A stretch of 64,000 bases of DNA, taken from positions 1,796,501-1,860,500 of the forward strand of contig JADJWP010000002.1 in the NCBI GenBank assembly GCA_016716305.1. Direction: 5' to 3'. Position numbers and translations under genes: made by a program. Below the pieces are notes generated by a model that saw only the letters and a list, made by a program, of their open reading frames with translations, was not told where the DNA came from and did no database searches. This document shows, in pieces, positions 35,218 through 43,613 of the stretch (its first letter is position 1; each line of letters opens with the position of its first letter). Source of the stretch: Chloracidobacterium sp. GTDB lineage: Bacteria; Acidobacteriota; Blastocatellia; Pyrinomonadales; Pyrinomonadaceae.

Positions 35218-36108
35218 ATGCCGAAGGTCAGTAAAATACCGGATCGCTGGATGTTGGCGATCGCGCTTTTGATCTTCTCAGCTGTGCCGGCGTGTCAGAG
35301 ACCGGCCGTGACGACCGGACCGGCTATCACAACTGGGACAGAAACAGTTTCACCGAATCCGCGAACAAATGGTTCCGAAAGCGAACATCTTGCCTTTGGC
35401 AATCTATCGAACGCAACGACGGATCCTGCCGATCAGGACAATTTTCTCATTCTCGGGAATGGCTCTGCGTTCTCCTACAATGACAGTCGCGGAACGATCA
35501 ACTGGGTCTCATGGCGAACGGAGCGCTCGGATCTTGGCGACTCGATCCCCAGGCCGGATTTCAGGCCCGATCCGCGACTCCCCGACAATTTCAAGCGGAT
35601 CGGATACTACGACTATTCCGGAAGCGGTTTTGACCGAGGCCACATGGTACCGAGTGCGGACCGATTCGCAAGCAAAGAACTTAACGAAGAGACGTTCCTG
35701 ATGACGAATATCGTTCCTCAGTCTGGTGCGTTGAATCAATACCCCTGGAACAAGCTCGAATCGTTCGCCCGGGGTCAGGCGTGGCGCGGAAGCGACTTAT
35801 ATCAGGCTGCGGGCGTTTACGGAGACCAGGGTTCGCTCAAAGGAAAGATCGTCGTCCCGACGAATTGCTGGAAGGTGATAGTCGTGGTGCCGCGCGGTAA
35901 ACGGATCGAGGCGAACGACCCGAGAATGCGCGTTTTCGCCGTCGATATGCCAAATGATCCCGGGATCGAGAACGTCCGCTGGGAGCGGTATCTAACGACT
36001 ATCCGCACTATCGAATCAAAGACCGGCCTTGACTTCTTTTCAACATTCCCGGCGGAACTGCAGGACCGTATCGAGAACCGCCGCGACACAAGATCCGGGA
36101 AGCCGTGA
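35218..36108 (+). CDS. Secreted or lipoprotein DNA/RNA non-specific endonuclease
   Basis: 296 residues from ATG 35218. The N-terminus MLAIALLIFSAVPACQRP resembles a lipoprotein signal with a lipobox-like VPAC. The nuclease domain (60-296) has SGSGFDRGHMVPSADR (catalytic His near 142) and FLMTNIVPQSGALNQYPW. It is clearly a paralogue of the nuclease domain at 28074-29783: both open with FGN.SNAT.D and share DYSGSG.DRGHM. It lacks the lamin-tail domain. It is divergent from rlmN (about 125 bp). Two secreted nucleases of one family and one EEP nuclease occur within 8 kb. Confidence 0.9.
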   Translation: MPKVSKIPDRWMLAIALLIFSAVPACQRPAVTTGPAITTGTETVSPNPRTNGSESEHLAFGNLSNATTDPADQDNFLILGNGSAFSYNDSRGTINWVSWRTERSDLGDSIPRPDFRPDPRLPDNFKRIGYYDYSGSGFDRGHMVPSADRFASKELNEETFLMTNIVPQSGALNQYPWNKLESFARGQAWRGSDLYQAAGVYGDQGSLKGKIVVPTNCWKVIVVVPRGKRIEANDPRMRVFAVDMPNDPGIENVRWERYLTTIRTIESKTGLDFFSTFPAELQDRIENRRDTRSGKP

Positions 36109-36140
36109 AACTTTGTTTATCAGATCGCGTATGAGATCGA

Positions 36141-36680
36141 ATGAAACATGCATTCCTGATCGTCGCGCTTTCATTTCTGTCGTTTTCGGCAATGGCCCAA
36201 ACACCTGTACCAAAAGAAGCCGCACCGGCTGATGTCGCATCGATCGACGCGATAATGAAGGCGGTCTATGACGTCATATCGGGCGACGCCGGTGAGCCTC
36301 GCGATTGGGATCGGTTTCGGTCGCTCTTTCACAAGGACGGACGATTGATCCCGACCGGAAAGAATCCGCAGACCAACGTCTTTGCTGCGCGGGCGATGAC
36401 GCCCGACGATTACGTTGCGAGAAACGAGCCGTTCTTCGCCAAGAACGGTTTTCACGAACGCGAGATCTCGCGCAAGGTCGATCAGTATGGCAACATCGCC
36501 CAGGTATTTTCAACGTATCACGCGTTTCGGAGCAAGACCGACAAAGAACCGTTCCTGCGCGGCATCAATAGTTTCCAACTCGTTAATGACGGTAAACGTT
36601 GGTGGGTCCTCACGATCTTCTGGCAGGCCGAGACCCCCGACAATCCGATCCCGCAGCAATATCTGAAGGGCAAGAACTGA
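36141..36680 (+). CDS. Secreted NTF2/SnoaL-like protein
   Basis: A 179-residue protein with signal peptide MKHAFLIVALSFLSFSAMAQ. The remainder fits the NTF2-like cone fold: ASIDAIMKAVYDVISGDAGE, DWDRFRSLFHKDGRLIP, a middle helix EPFFAKNGFHEREISRKVDQ, and final strands YHAFRSK, GINSFQLVNDGKRWWVLTIF. Such proteins bind small ligands or act as isomerases; no active site can be assigned. It starts 32 bp after the nuclease stop and may be co-transcribed with it. Confidence 0.75.
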   Translation: MKHAFLIVALSFLSFSAMAQTPVPKEAAPADVASIDAIMKAVYDVISGDAGEPRDWDRFRSLFHKDGRLIPTGKNPQTNVFAARAMTPDDYVARNEPFFAKNGFHEREISRKVDQYGNIAQVFSTYHAFRSKTDKEPFLRGINSFQLVNDGKRWWVLTIFWQAETPDNPIPQQYLKGKN

Positions 36681-36694
36681 TCCAAAATTAGCGC

Positions 36695-36756
36695 TTGACA
36701 TTGAATGATGCGCTGAGTTAACTTAACACCGTTTAGTTTGTTAACACTGTTAAGTA
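36695..36756 (+). promoter_or_regulatory. TetR promoter with two palindromic operators
   Basis: A -35 box TTGACA (36695-36700) and a weak -10 TTAACT (36718-36723) are 17 bp apart. Directly after or overlapping the -10 lie CTTAACACCGTTTAG (36723-36737) and TTAACACTGTTAAGTA (36741-36756); the second contains the near-perfect palindrome TTAACA-C-TGTTAA. The identical 16-mer recurs at 37379-37394. The layout fits autorepression by the TetR protein encoded at 36759. Confidence 0.65.
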
Positions 36757-36758
36757 CC

Positions 36759-37361
36759 ATGCCGTCGAAAAGCAAAAGAGAAAATGCGAAAGAGAGTTTG
36801 CGGCAGGAGATCATGGATGCGGCTCGCGAATTGTTTGTCAACGAAGGATACGAACGTGTTTCCATGCGAAGGATCGCGGACCGCATCGGCTATTCGGCGA
36901 CAACGATCTATCTTTATTTTGACGATAAGGCCGACCTTATGACGCAGATCTGCGAGCAGACATTTGGCGAGCTAACGCGCAAGATCACCGCGATCAATAG
37001 AAGGTCGGCCGACCCGATCGAAGGCCTTCACGCGGGTATGGCCGAATACATAAACTTCGGACTCAGGCACCCTAGCCACTATCTTTTGCTCTTCGGGACC
37101 ACTTCACCAAAAGAAATGAAAGTAAGTTTTGAAAACTCGAATGGAAAGCTCGCTTTCGAAACGCTTCGCGAGGCGGTGTCGAGATGCATCGACAGCGGAC
37201 GTTTCCGTACCGGCGACGTCGAGCTGATCAGCCAGTCGCTTTGGGCCGGGCTGCACGGGATCACATCGCTTTTGATAACACAGCGGCACTTTCCGTTCGT
37301 CGCCCGAAAGAGGCTGATCGAGAATACGATTCAGACAATGATCGCCGGCGCCGCACGTTAA
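36759..37361 (+). CDS. TetR/AcrR-family transcriptional repressor
   Basis: A 200-residue protein. N-terminal HTH: RQEIMDAARELFVNEGYERV, then SMRRIADRIGYSATTIYLYF with the recognition helix typical of TetR proteins. The C-terminal ligand-binding domain (residues 60-200) is not assignable to a ligand; it carries a TetR_C-like segment with HYLLLFGTTSP and LWAGLHGITSLLI. ATG 36759 follows the operators by 2 bp, so a bound repressor would cover the ribosome-site region of its own gene. It likely controls itself and the three genes downstream. Confidence 0.93.
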   Translation: MPSKSKRENAKESLRQEIMDAARELFVNEGYERVSMRRIADRIGYSATTIYLYFDDKADLMTQICEQTFGELTRKITAINRRSADPIEGLHAGMAEYINFGLRHPSHYLLLFGTTSPKEMKVSFENSNGKLAFETLREAVSRCIDSGRFRTGDVELISQSLWAGLHGITSLLITQRHFPFVARKRLIENTIQTMIAGAAR

Positions 37362-37378
37362 TTTTTTTTGACCGCTGC

Positions 37379-37394
37379 TTAACACTGTTAAGTA
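37379..37394 (+). promoter_or_regulatory. TetR operator upstream of the membrane-protein operon
   Basis: TTAACACTGTTAAGTA, an exact 16-bp copy of the operator at 36741-36756, here within a longer palindrome CTTAACACTGTTAAG (37378-37392). It sits between a candidate -35 TTGACC (37368-37373) and the start at 37426, placing it over the core promoter of the ABA4-like gene. Confidence 0.65.
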
Positions 37395-37425
37395 AGCGCT
37401 CAGGCCAATTTAGGAGCTAATAGAG

Positions 37426-37851
37426 ATGAATGCAGAAACGATCTTTTCAGTAGCGAACACAACCGCATTATTCAGCTGGATACTCATTGCTGCCGCGCCG
37501 AAATGGAAATTCACGCGTGTGGTTGTCGTCTCGGGCGCGATACCGATACTGCTGTCGGCGGCCTATCTCGTCCTTGTCGTTACGTTCTTCGGATCGGCAG
37601 AGGGCGGATTCGGGTCGCTTGCCGATGTGATGAAACTCTTCACCAATGAATGGGCCGTGCTTGCAGGCTGGATACACTACCTTGCTTTCGACCTCTTCGT
37701 CGGTATTTGGGAGGTTCGTGACGCCGAGGAACAAGGTATCTCTCATTGGTTCTTGATACCGTGTTTGTTCTTTACGTTCATGCTTGGCCCGATCGGCCTG
37801 TTGATGTACACCGGCCTGCGGTTCGCACTGAAAAAGAGAGGTGAGAAATGA
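37426..37851 (+). CDS. ABA4-like (DUF4281) integral membrane protein
   Basis: A 141-residue protein with four predicted membrane segments. It carries the ABA4/DUF4281 signature: N-terminal IFSVANTTALFSWILIAAAP, then NEWAVLAGWIHYLAFDLFVG, and SHWFLIPCLFFTFMLGPIGL. In plants ABA4 acts in neoxanthin synthesis; the role of bacterial members is unknown. RBS AGGAG lies upstream. The stop overlaps the next gene by 4 bp. It lies behind the TetR operator copy. Confidence 0.8.
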   Translation: MNAETIFSVANTTALFSWILIAAAPKWKFTRVVVVSGAIPILLSAAYLVLVVTFFGSAEGGFGSLADVMKLFTNEWAVLAGWIHYLAFDLFVGIWEVRDAEEQGISHWFLIPCLFFTFMLGPIGLLMYTGLRFALKKRGEK

Positions 37852-38624
37852 TAGCGCGATTGTTCGAAACTCAACGGCCGTTGATGATCGCCGGTACGGT
37901 GTCGTTCGCGTTGTTTGCGATCACGGCGGTTCTGATATTTGCCGACGCGACCGAAATTCTCGGGATCAACCGTTGGATAAAGCCGATGAAGTTCTTTATT
38001 TCGATAGCGATATTTCTTTGGACGATCGCCCTGTACTTCGACTTACTTCCAACCGGAGCCGGGCGGCTTAACAAGATCGCATGGATGATCATCGCGATCT
38101 TTGTAATTGAGATGGCTGTGATCGCAGGACAGCCGCTTCGAGGCGAAACGTCGCACTTCAATACATCGAGCGCTTTCAATGGTGCTCTTTTCGCCGCAAT
38201 GGGTACGGCGATAGCGACCCTGACCGTCATTATGTTCTATGTGGCTTATCTGTATTTCAGGAGCGAGGTCCAACTGCCGGCGGCCGTCGTGCTCGGCTTG
38301 CGTCTCGGGCTCGTTGTAATGCTCCTGGGAAGTCTTCAGGGAGCGTATATGTCGTCCCAAATGGGCCACGCGGTCGGTGTGCCCGACGGCGGTGCCGGAT
38401 TGCCGCTGGTAAATTGGTCAACCGAGGGCGGCGATCTGAGGGCGGCTCATTTTATCGGGCTGCACGGGCTGCAGGCGATACCGCTTTTCGCCGCGATCTA
38501 CCAGCGTTACAGGCCCGCAGCTGCCACTCTTGCAACAGCGGCCTTTGCCGTCGTTTATGCCGGTGCATTCACTGCTGTCTTTATTCAGGCTGTTTATGGG
38601 CAGCCATTACTTGCCATCTTCTGA
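37848..38624 (+). CDS. Multi-pass membrane protein of unknown function
   Basis: A 258-residue protein with about seven hydrophobic helices (TVSFALFAITAVLIFA, KFFISIAIFLWTIALYFDLL, IAWMIIAIFVIEMAVIA, AAVVLGLRLGLVVMLLGSL). The loop HAVGVPDGGAGLPLVNWSTE and the segment AAHFIGLHGLQAIPLF, whose two His lie in or near helices, look functional. It is known only as a conserved membrane protein; no transport or redox motif can be named. It overlaps the ABA4-like gene by 4 bp (ATGA), so it is co-translated and presumably under the same TetR operator. Confidence 0.75.
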   Translation: MIARLFETQRPLMIAGTVSFALFAITAVLIFADATEILGINRWIKPMKFFISIAIFLWTIALYFDLLPTGAGRLNKIAWMIIAIFVIEMAVIAGQPLRGETSHFNTSSAFNGALFAAMGTAIATLTVIMFYVAYLYFRSEVQLPAAVVLGLRLGLVVMLLGSLQGAYMSSQMGHAVGVPDGGAGLPLVNWSTEGGDLRAAHFIGLHGLQAIPLFAAIYQRYRPAAATLATAAFAVVYAGAFTAVFIQAVYGQPLLAIF

Positions 38625-38693
38625 TCAAGTTCGGCATCCAAACCGGCACTGTGCGCGAACTGGAAATTTCGAAGTTACTTTCGAGATCCTATT

Positions 38694-39167
38694 ATGGCCG
38701 AGCACATTTTGAAACGGGAATTAACGATCGATCTGCCGCGTGGCGACGTCTTCGTCTTTTTTGCCGACGCCGGGAACCTTGAGCGGATAACGCCTCCGGA
38801 ACTCAATTTTCATATCATTACACCGCAGCCGATCGATATCAGGCAGGGTGCGTTGATCGACTACAAGCTAAAGATGCGCGGCCTGCCTATGAAATGGCGC
38901 ACCGAGATATCGGTGTGGGAGCCGCCTTTCCGCTTCGTCGACCAACAATTGATCGGGCCGTATAAACAGTGGATCCATACGCACACGTTCACAGAAATAT
39001 CGGCGGAACGGACGCTGATCGAGGACGAAGTGCGCTATCGCCTTCCGCTCGAACCGCTTGGGGACCTTTCTCATTTTATCGTTCGCCGCGAGCTTGATCA
39101 CATTTTCGACTTCAGGCAAAAGGCCGTCGCCGAGATCCTTCAAGGCGCCGGCCACTCGCCGGTGTAG
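38694..39167 (+). CDS. SRPBCC (START-like) family protein
   Basis: A 157-residue protein with the polyketide-cyclase/SRPBCC pattern: LKRELTIDLPRGDVFVFFAD, NLERITPPELNFHII, DYKLKMRGLPMKWRTEIS, PFRFVDQQLIGPYKQWIHTH and a C-terminal helix DHIFDFRQKAVAEIL. The fold binds hydrophobic ligands in a deep pocket. It is the last gene after TetR, ABA4-like and membrane protein (69 bp after the previous stop). Its 3' end overlaps the convergent dapF by 28 bp. Confidence 0.85.
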   Translation: MAEHILKRELTIDLPRGDVFVFFADAGNLERITPPELNFHIITPQPIDIRQGALIDYKLKMRGLPMKWRTEISVWEPPFRFVDQQLIGPYKQWIHTHTFTEISAERTLIEDEVRYRLPLEPLGDLSHFIVRRELDHIFDFRQKAVAEILQGAGHSPV

Positions 39168-39997
39168 GCGATGTCCGCACGGCCCGTGATGAGCATCTCG
39201 CCATCGTCACGCCACACGAAGTCGGTGGTGCCGCCGACCGCGTGAACCGCGAGGTTCTTGCCGGTACGGCCAGTGAATGCCGATAGGACCGCTGCTCCGC
39301 TTGAGCACGTACCTGATGATGACGTCTCGCCAGCGGCGCGTTCCCAGATCCTGATCTCAATGTTCTCGCGGTCGATAACCTTCACAAAAACGATATTCGC
39401 TTTCGACGGAAAGACCGGATGGGTTTCCAACGCCTTTCCATATTTACGCCAATCAAGATCAAGATCGTCGACGAATGTGATCGCTACAGGGTTGCCGACA
39501 TTAACGCAAGACATCCTGAATTCCCTACCAGCCGCCGTGACTGAAAGATCGATCACGGATTCAAGCGGTTCAGATGTAAGGACGGGAACATCCCGGCTCG
39601 CGAACTTTGGTTCGCCGATCTCGGCCTCAAATCGATAGTGGCCCGGTGATTCCTCGTCGATCAGGCGAAATCGCTTGTTGCCGCTGCGGGTTTTCAGTCG
39701 AAGCACCGGCAAACTCCAGAGCTGTTTGAAGTAAATGTACGAGACGGCGCAGCGTGTCCCGTTCCCTGAAAACCCGGCAACGCTGCCATCCGGATTAACG
39801 ATCTCGCAAAAGAAATCAGCATCGCTGTCGGGTGTTCGCTCGATGATGGCGATGCCGTCTGCACCGGCGCCCGTGTGTCGGTTGCAGATGCCGATGGCCA
39901 ATTCGGAAAGATCATTGTCTTCGGCGATCGCTGCTTTTTCAATGACTATGTAGTCATTGCCGAAACCGTGAAACTTGCAGAACGAAATGCTGCTCAT
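39140..39997 (-). CDS. dapF: Diaminopimelate epimerase
   Basis: A 285-residue enzyme that interconverts LL- and meso-diaminopimelate for lysine and peptidoglycan synthesis. Both catalytic cysteines are present in SGNGTRCAVSY and SSSGTCSSGAAV, and the N-terminus FCKFHGFGNDYIVIE is diagnostic. The start overlaps the stop of the upstream CusF-like gene by 4 bp. Length is normal. The first catalytic motif reads GNGTRC where GNGLRC or GNGARC is commoner. Confidence 0.96.
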   Translation of the reverse strand: MSSISFCKFHGFGNDYIVIEKAAIAEDNDLSELAIGICNRHTGAGADGIAIIERTPDSDADFFCEIVNPDGSVAGFSGNGTRCAVSYIYFKQLWSLPVLRLKTRSGNKRFRLIDEESPGHYRFEAEIGEPKFASRDVPVLTSEPLESVIDLSVTAAGREFRMSCVNVGNPVAITFVDDLDLDWRKYGKALETHPVFPSKANIVFVKVIDRENIEIRIWERAAGETSSSGTCSSGAAVLSAFTGRTGKNLAVHAVGGTTDFVWRDDGEMLITGRADIAYTGEWPAP

Positions 39998-40380
39998 CTT
40001 ATTCGTGCGATCGCGACGATGATCTCCTGGCCGTCGGTATATCTGAGGGTGAAATCGACCGCATCGCCGACCTTAAGTCCGTCAAGCAGTTTTTTATCCG
40101 AAACGAAAAACTCCATCCGCATCGGAGGCATAATGCCGGGAATGTCGTCATGATCCATCTCGACAGAACCGAGATCGGCGTTGATCTTTGTGACAGTTCC
40201 TTTGCCCGGATAATCGCCGTTTTTCGGCTTCGGCAATTGTGTTGCCTGCGGCGATGCGGCTGGTTTGTTCGATGCGTTCGACGGCGAGGCTGATCTTGAG
40301 CCGCCGCAAGCGACGGCCGCGATCAACATGGCAAACGTGCAGATAAGAAGAAGTAAGGCGTTGGTGCGTCGCATAGACAC
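39994..40380 (-). CDS. CusF-like copper-binding lipoprotein
   Basis: A 128-residue protein (ATG 40374 is an alternative start). The signal ends in a lipobox-like LIAAVACGG, followed by a Ser/Pro/Ala linker and a small OB-fold: KGTVTKINADLGSVEMDHDD, then IPGIMPPMRMEFFVSD. The His and Met residues (MDHDDIPGIMPPMRM) match the CusF metal site, which takes up periplasmic Cu(I)/Ag(I). No efflux pump is next to it; instead it is coupled to dapF by a 4-bp overlap. Confidence 0.8.
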   Translation of the reverse strand: MSMRRTNALLLLICTFAMLIAAVACGGSRSASPSNASNKPAASPQATQLPKPKNGDYPGKGTVTKINADLGSVEMDHDDIPGIMPPMRMEFFVSDKKLLDGLKVGDAVDFTLRYTDGQEIIVAIARIR

Positions 40381-40475
40381 GAATTCCGGGACATCGGCGT
40401 CCGGTAAACTTCTTCCGGTAAGTGATTCAGGACCGAATACGCCCGCGATCCGGAACCTCGGCCTTAATGCGGCGG

Positions 40476-41537
40476 CTAATTTACCCAGTCCGCAATGAAG
40501 ACATTTGTGTCGCCCACTGTGGCCGTATTTCGGTTCGAGGCGAATACGAGCTTTTTGCCATCCGGCGAGAAGATCGGAAACCCGTCAAACGTCTCGTTAA
40601 AAGTAACGCGCTCGATTCCGGTGCCGTCGAGATTTATTAATGCCAGATCGAAATTTGGCTGGCGACGTCGGTCAGTCCTGTTCGGGTCGAAATAGTTGGT
40701 GCAAAAGATTATCTTTTTGCCGTCGGGCGTAAAGAACGGAGCAAATGACGCTGACCCGAGATTTGTTACCTGACGCTTGTTCGATCCGTCTGCGTTCATC
40801 ACCCAGATCTCGAACACGGTCGGGACGACCAGCTTCTTCGCAAGCAGGTCCTTGTAACGTGCGATCTCGGCCTCGGTCTTCGGGCTCGAACGGCGGTATA
40901 CGATCATTTTCGAATCCGGCGAATAGAATGCGCCGCCGTCGTACCCGATCTCGTTGGTCAAGCGCTTTACATTCCTGCCATCCACATCCATTGAATAGAG
41001 GTCAAGATCGCCGTCGCGCTCCGATGTAAATACGATCTTTTTGCCATCAGGGGAAACGGTCGCTTCGGCATCGTATCCGGGAACATTGGTAAGACGCTTG
41101 ATGTCCGTGCCGTCGGCCTTTGCGGTGTAAAGTTCATAGTCACCGTAGACTGGCCAAACGTAGCCTTGCGAACGGTCGGGGTCGGGCGGGCAGTCTTTTC
41201 CTCCGCTCTGTGTCGATGCATAGATCACACGCTTTCCGCCTTTGAAATAATAAGCGCAGGTCGTGCGGCCTTCGCCGTTCGAGATCTGCCGGGTCGCGGT
41301 ACCGTCGATATTCATCGAGTAGATCCGATCGCATCGGTGGCCGTCGCGTTTCGATTGAAAGATCAGCTGCTTGCCATTCGATGAGAAATACGCCTCGGCA
41401 TTTTCACCGCCAAACGTCAGTTGTTTGATATTCTTGAGCCGCTTTTCACCCGCGACGGCAAGACTCGGAGACTGTGCCGCTGCCGGTACGAATTGCGATA
41501 TAATCAAAGTAAGGATAATAATTATTAGCTTCGCCAT
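40476..41537 (-). CDS. Secreted TolB-like PD40 propeller protein
   Basis: 353 residues from ATG 41537, with signal peptide MAKLIIIILTLIISQFVPAA. Six PD40 repeats are visible: SSNGKQLIFQSKRDG, VSPDGKKIVFTSERDG, YSPDSKMIVYRRSS, FTPDGKKIIFCTNYF, FSPDGKKLVFASNRN, with linkers such as LYSMDVDGRNVKRLTNEIG. TolB-like propellers are binding scaffolds; no enzyme domain is attached. Two cysteines (GHRCDRIY, GRTTCAYYF) are close enough for a disulfide. Expressed alone. Confidence 0.85.
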   Translation of the reverse strand: MAKLIIIILTLIISQFVPAAAQSPSLAVAGEKRLKNIKQLTFGGENAEAYFSSNGKQLIFQSKRDGHRCDRIYSMNIDGTATRQISNGEGRTTCAYYFKGGKRVIYASTQSGGKDCPPDPDRSQGYVWPVYGDYELYTAKADGTDIKRLTNVPGYDAEATVSPDGKKIVFTSERDGDLDLYSMDVDGRNVKRLTNEIGYDGGAFYSPDSKMIVYRRSSPKTEAEIARYKDLLAKKLVVPTVFEIWVMNADGSNKRQVTNLGSASFAPFFTPDGKKIIFCTNYFDPNRTDRRRQPNFDLALINLDGTGIERVTFNETFDGFPIFSPDGKKLVFASNRNTATVGDTNVFIADWVN

Positions 41538-41688
41538 AATGGGTAATGTAACATTTACGCTCAACTTGATCTTAGTCTTGAGCTATTAGAATAGCGAATA
41601 TCGGCCCATTGTTAAACTGATCGCGGCAAACCATCTCGCAAAGGCCCGTCGATCACCAGAAAACACAACAAAGTTCATCGTCCGAATT

Positions 41689-42519
41689 ATGATGTTCGAA
41701 TCGAAACAAGAGGTCTTGGATTGGTACGATAGGCAGGAACGAGCCCTTTCCGACGAATTCATCGATAACGTCGAATGGGGCAAGGTTCGTGATCATCCGT
41801 TCGATGAGAGATTGATACCTGTACTGCTCTACATGCGCGACGTCGAAACGCTCACCGATATGTATTGGCAGGAATTGAAACGGACGCCGACCGGCCGAGA
41901 TCCTGTGATCTCCAAATTCATGGAGCGTTGGGGCATTGAGGAAGTCACCCACGGCGAGGTGTTGAATCGATTTCTGAACGAACTTGGCCATAAGACCGAA
42001 ACGGATTGGGCATCAGGCGTTAGACGTGCCGTATCGAAGTTCTATCATGTGAACACTTATCTGCTTACCTCGCTGACCAATCTGATCGGGCATCGATTTA
42101 CGGCGACGCATATGACCTTCGGTGCGGTTCATGAAATGACAACGGCGCAGGCATACCGCCGGATGATCGAGATCGCCGACCATCCGATACTGACCGGAAT
42201 TCTAAAGGCGATAATCCGTGAGGAATCTGCGCATACGCAATTTTATTGGAGCGTTGCCCGTCTGGAGTTAAGAAAAAACGACAGCGCCCAACGACTTGCC
42301 CGCCGTGTGATCGAGCATTTCTATTATCCCGTTGGCCAGGGCTCGCTGCGGAAAGAAAGGACCAAGCGGGTCGTTTCGGTCTTGTTTGGTGAAGACGACG
42401 CACTAGCCGTATTGGATCGGGCGGTCACGCAGCGCGTACAGCAATTGCCCGGCTTCGATGGTGTTACGAAGGTGACCGAAAAGATCGGGCAGGTCGCCGG
42501 AAGCCGTCTCATGCGTTGA
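41689..42519 (+). CDS. Acyl-ACP desaturase-like ferritin-fold protein
   Basis: A 276-residue protein. The diiron ligand motifs of soluble acyl-ACP desaturases are present: WGIEEVTHGEVLNRFLNELG and IIREESAHTQFYWSVARLEL (two E..H pairs), together with FMERWGIEE. The N-terminal helix YMRDVETLTDMYWQELKRT fits the fold. Known members introduce a double bond into acyl chains on ACP; specificity cannot be read from the sequence. Starts at 41689 or 41692. Monocistronic, divergent from the PD40 gene by about 150 bp. Confidence 0.85.
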   Translation: MMFESKQEVLDWYDRQERALSDEFIDNVEWGKVRDHPFDERLIPVLLYMRDVETLTDMYWQELKRTPTGRDPVISKFMERWGIEEVTHGEVLNRFLNELGHKTETDWASGVRRAVSKFYHVNTYLLTSLTNLIGHRFTATHMTFGAVHEMTTAQAYRRMIEIADHPILTGILKAIIREESAHTQFYWSVARLELRKNDSAQRLARRVIEHFYYPVGQGSLRKERTKRVVSVLFGEDDALAVLDRAVTQRVQQLPGFDGVTKVTEKIGQVAGSRLMR

Positions 42520-42551
42520 GATGCGCGACCCAAATGAGCATTCAAACCAGG

Positions 42552-43508
42552 TCAATTCCGATAGAACTCAACCCCGTTCTTTACCTCCAATTCGACGCGG
42601 CCATTTGCCTCTGCGTAGTCGAGATGAGCAACCGCCTCTGAGATCGCGAGAAAGCGGTGTACGTCGTGGTCGAACGAATTTGGAAAGAGCCGTTGCGCAA
42701 CCTCAAAGGCAGTTACGCCGCGATGGTCGACAAGACCGGCAACCCGTTTCTGACGGTCGTCTATCGCCCGAACGTATCGATTAAAGATCTCTTCGAAATC
42801 GGTCACCGGCTCGCCGTGTCCGCCATGCGTCAGAGTCGGCTTTTGGGCCCGCAGCTTTGCCAGGCTGACCAGATATTCAGCAAGCGACGCAAAACGGCGG
42901 TCAGGATCGACCGGATCAGGCGACAGCATCGGATTTGGAGTGATCCGTTTGAGGACACAATCGCCGCAGACCAATGTCCGGTTGGCCTCGCGCACAAATG
43001 AACAAGAACCCGGCGTATGTCCGGGCGTGTGGAGAACGCGAAGCGAACCAGTCTCGAACTCCAGTTCCATGTTGTCGGTCAGATCGGTCAGTTCGCCGTG
43101 CTCAAGCGAATCGGTCAGAAGCGATATCTCTTCATAGAGAAGCCGCATATCTTCGATTACCGCCTCCGGAACCCCCGAGCGCACCAACAACCGGCGATGC
43201 TCCTCACGCGCCAGCCGACCAAAAAGATGTCCGGTCTCCCAATTATGGATCAATACCTCGGCATCCTTTGCTTCGTCTCGGACCTGTTTTGCCAGACCGC
43301 AGTGATCCTCATGGGCATGCGTCAGTACGATTCGGCGGATATCTGAAAACGCTATCCCGTTCTCGGCAAGACGCAGCCTTAACGCTTCGGACGCTTGTCT
43401 GGTCTTTGGTCCGACGTCGATTAGGGTGACCGGATCTTCCTTTATCAGGTATACGTTCACATCGCCGACATAGAACGGGGTCGGTATCGAGAGCGGGATC
43501 ATCTGCAT
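42552..43508 (-). CDS. MBL-fold metallo-hydrolase
   Basis: A 318-residue protein with the metallo-beta-lactamase signature LTHAHEDHCGLAKQ (HxHxDH), then LHTPGHTPGSCSF, CGDCVLKR and the C-terminal LTHGGHGEPV. The last 70 residues form a winged-helix-like extension (GVTAFEVAQRLFPNSF) seen in LACTB2-like members. Reaction unknown; hydrolysis of a thioester, lactone or RNA substrate is possible. Either ATG (43508 or 43502) is suitable. Convergent with the desaturase gene. Confidence 0.88.
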   Translation of the reverse strand: MQMIPLSIPTPFYVGDVNVYLIKEDPVTLIDVGPKTRQASEALRLRLAENGIAFSDIRRIVLTHAHEDHCGLAKQVRDEAKDAEVLIHNWETGHLFGRLAREEHRRLLVRSGVPEAVIEDMRLLYEEISLLTDSLEHGELTDLTDNMELEFETGSLRVLHTPGHTPGSCSFVREANRTLVCGDCVLKRITPNPMLSPDPVDPDRRFASLAEYLVSLAKLRAQKPTLTHGGHGEPVTDFEEIFNRYVRAIDDRQKRVAGLVDHRGVTAFEVAQRLFPNSFDHDVHRFLAISEAVAHLDYAEANGRVELEVKNGVEFYRN

Positions 43509-43613
43509 TGGATAATATTGATGTCTAAGAGTGCACCTTGCCCTTGGCGGCGATTTCAGATCAGATCACTGTTATAATAACGAGACCGGTGCTCGATGAC
43601 CAGGCAAACAACA

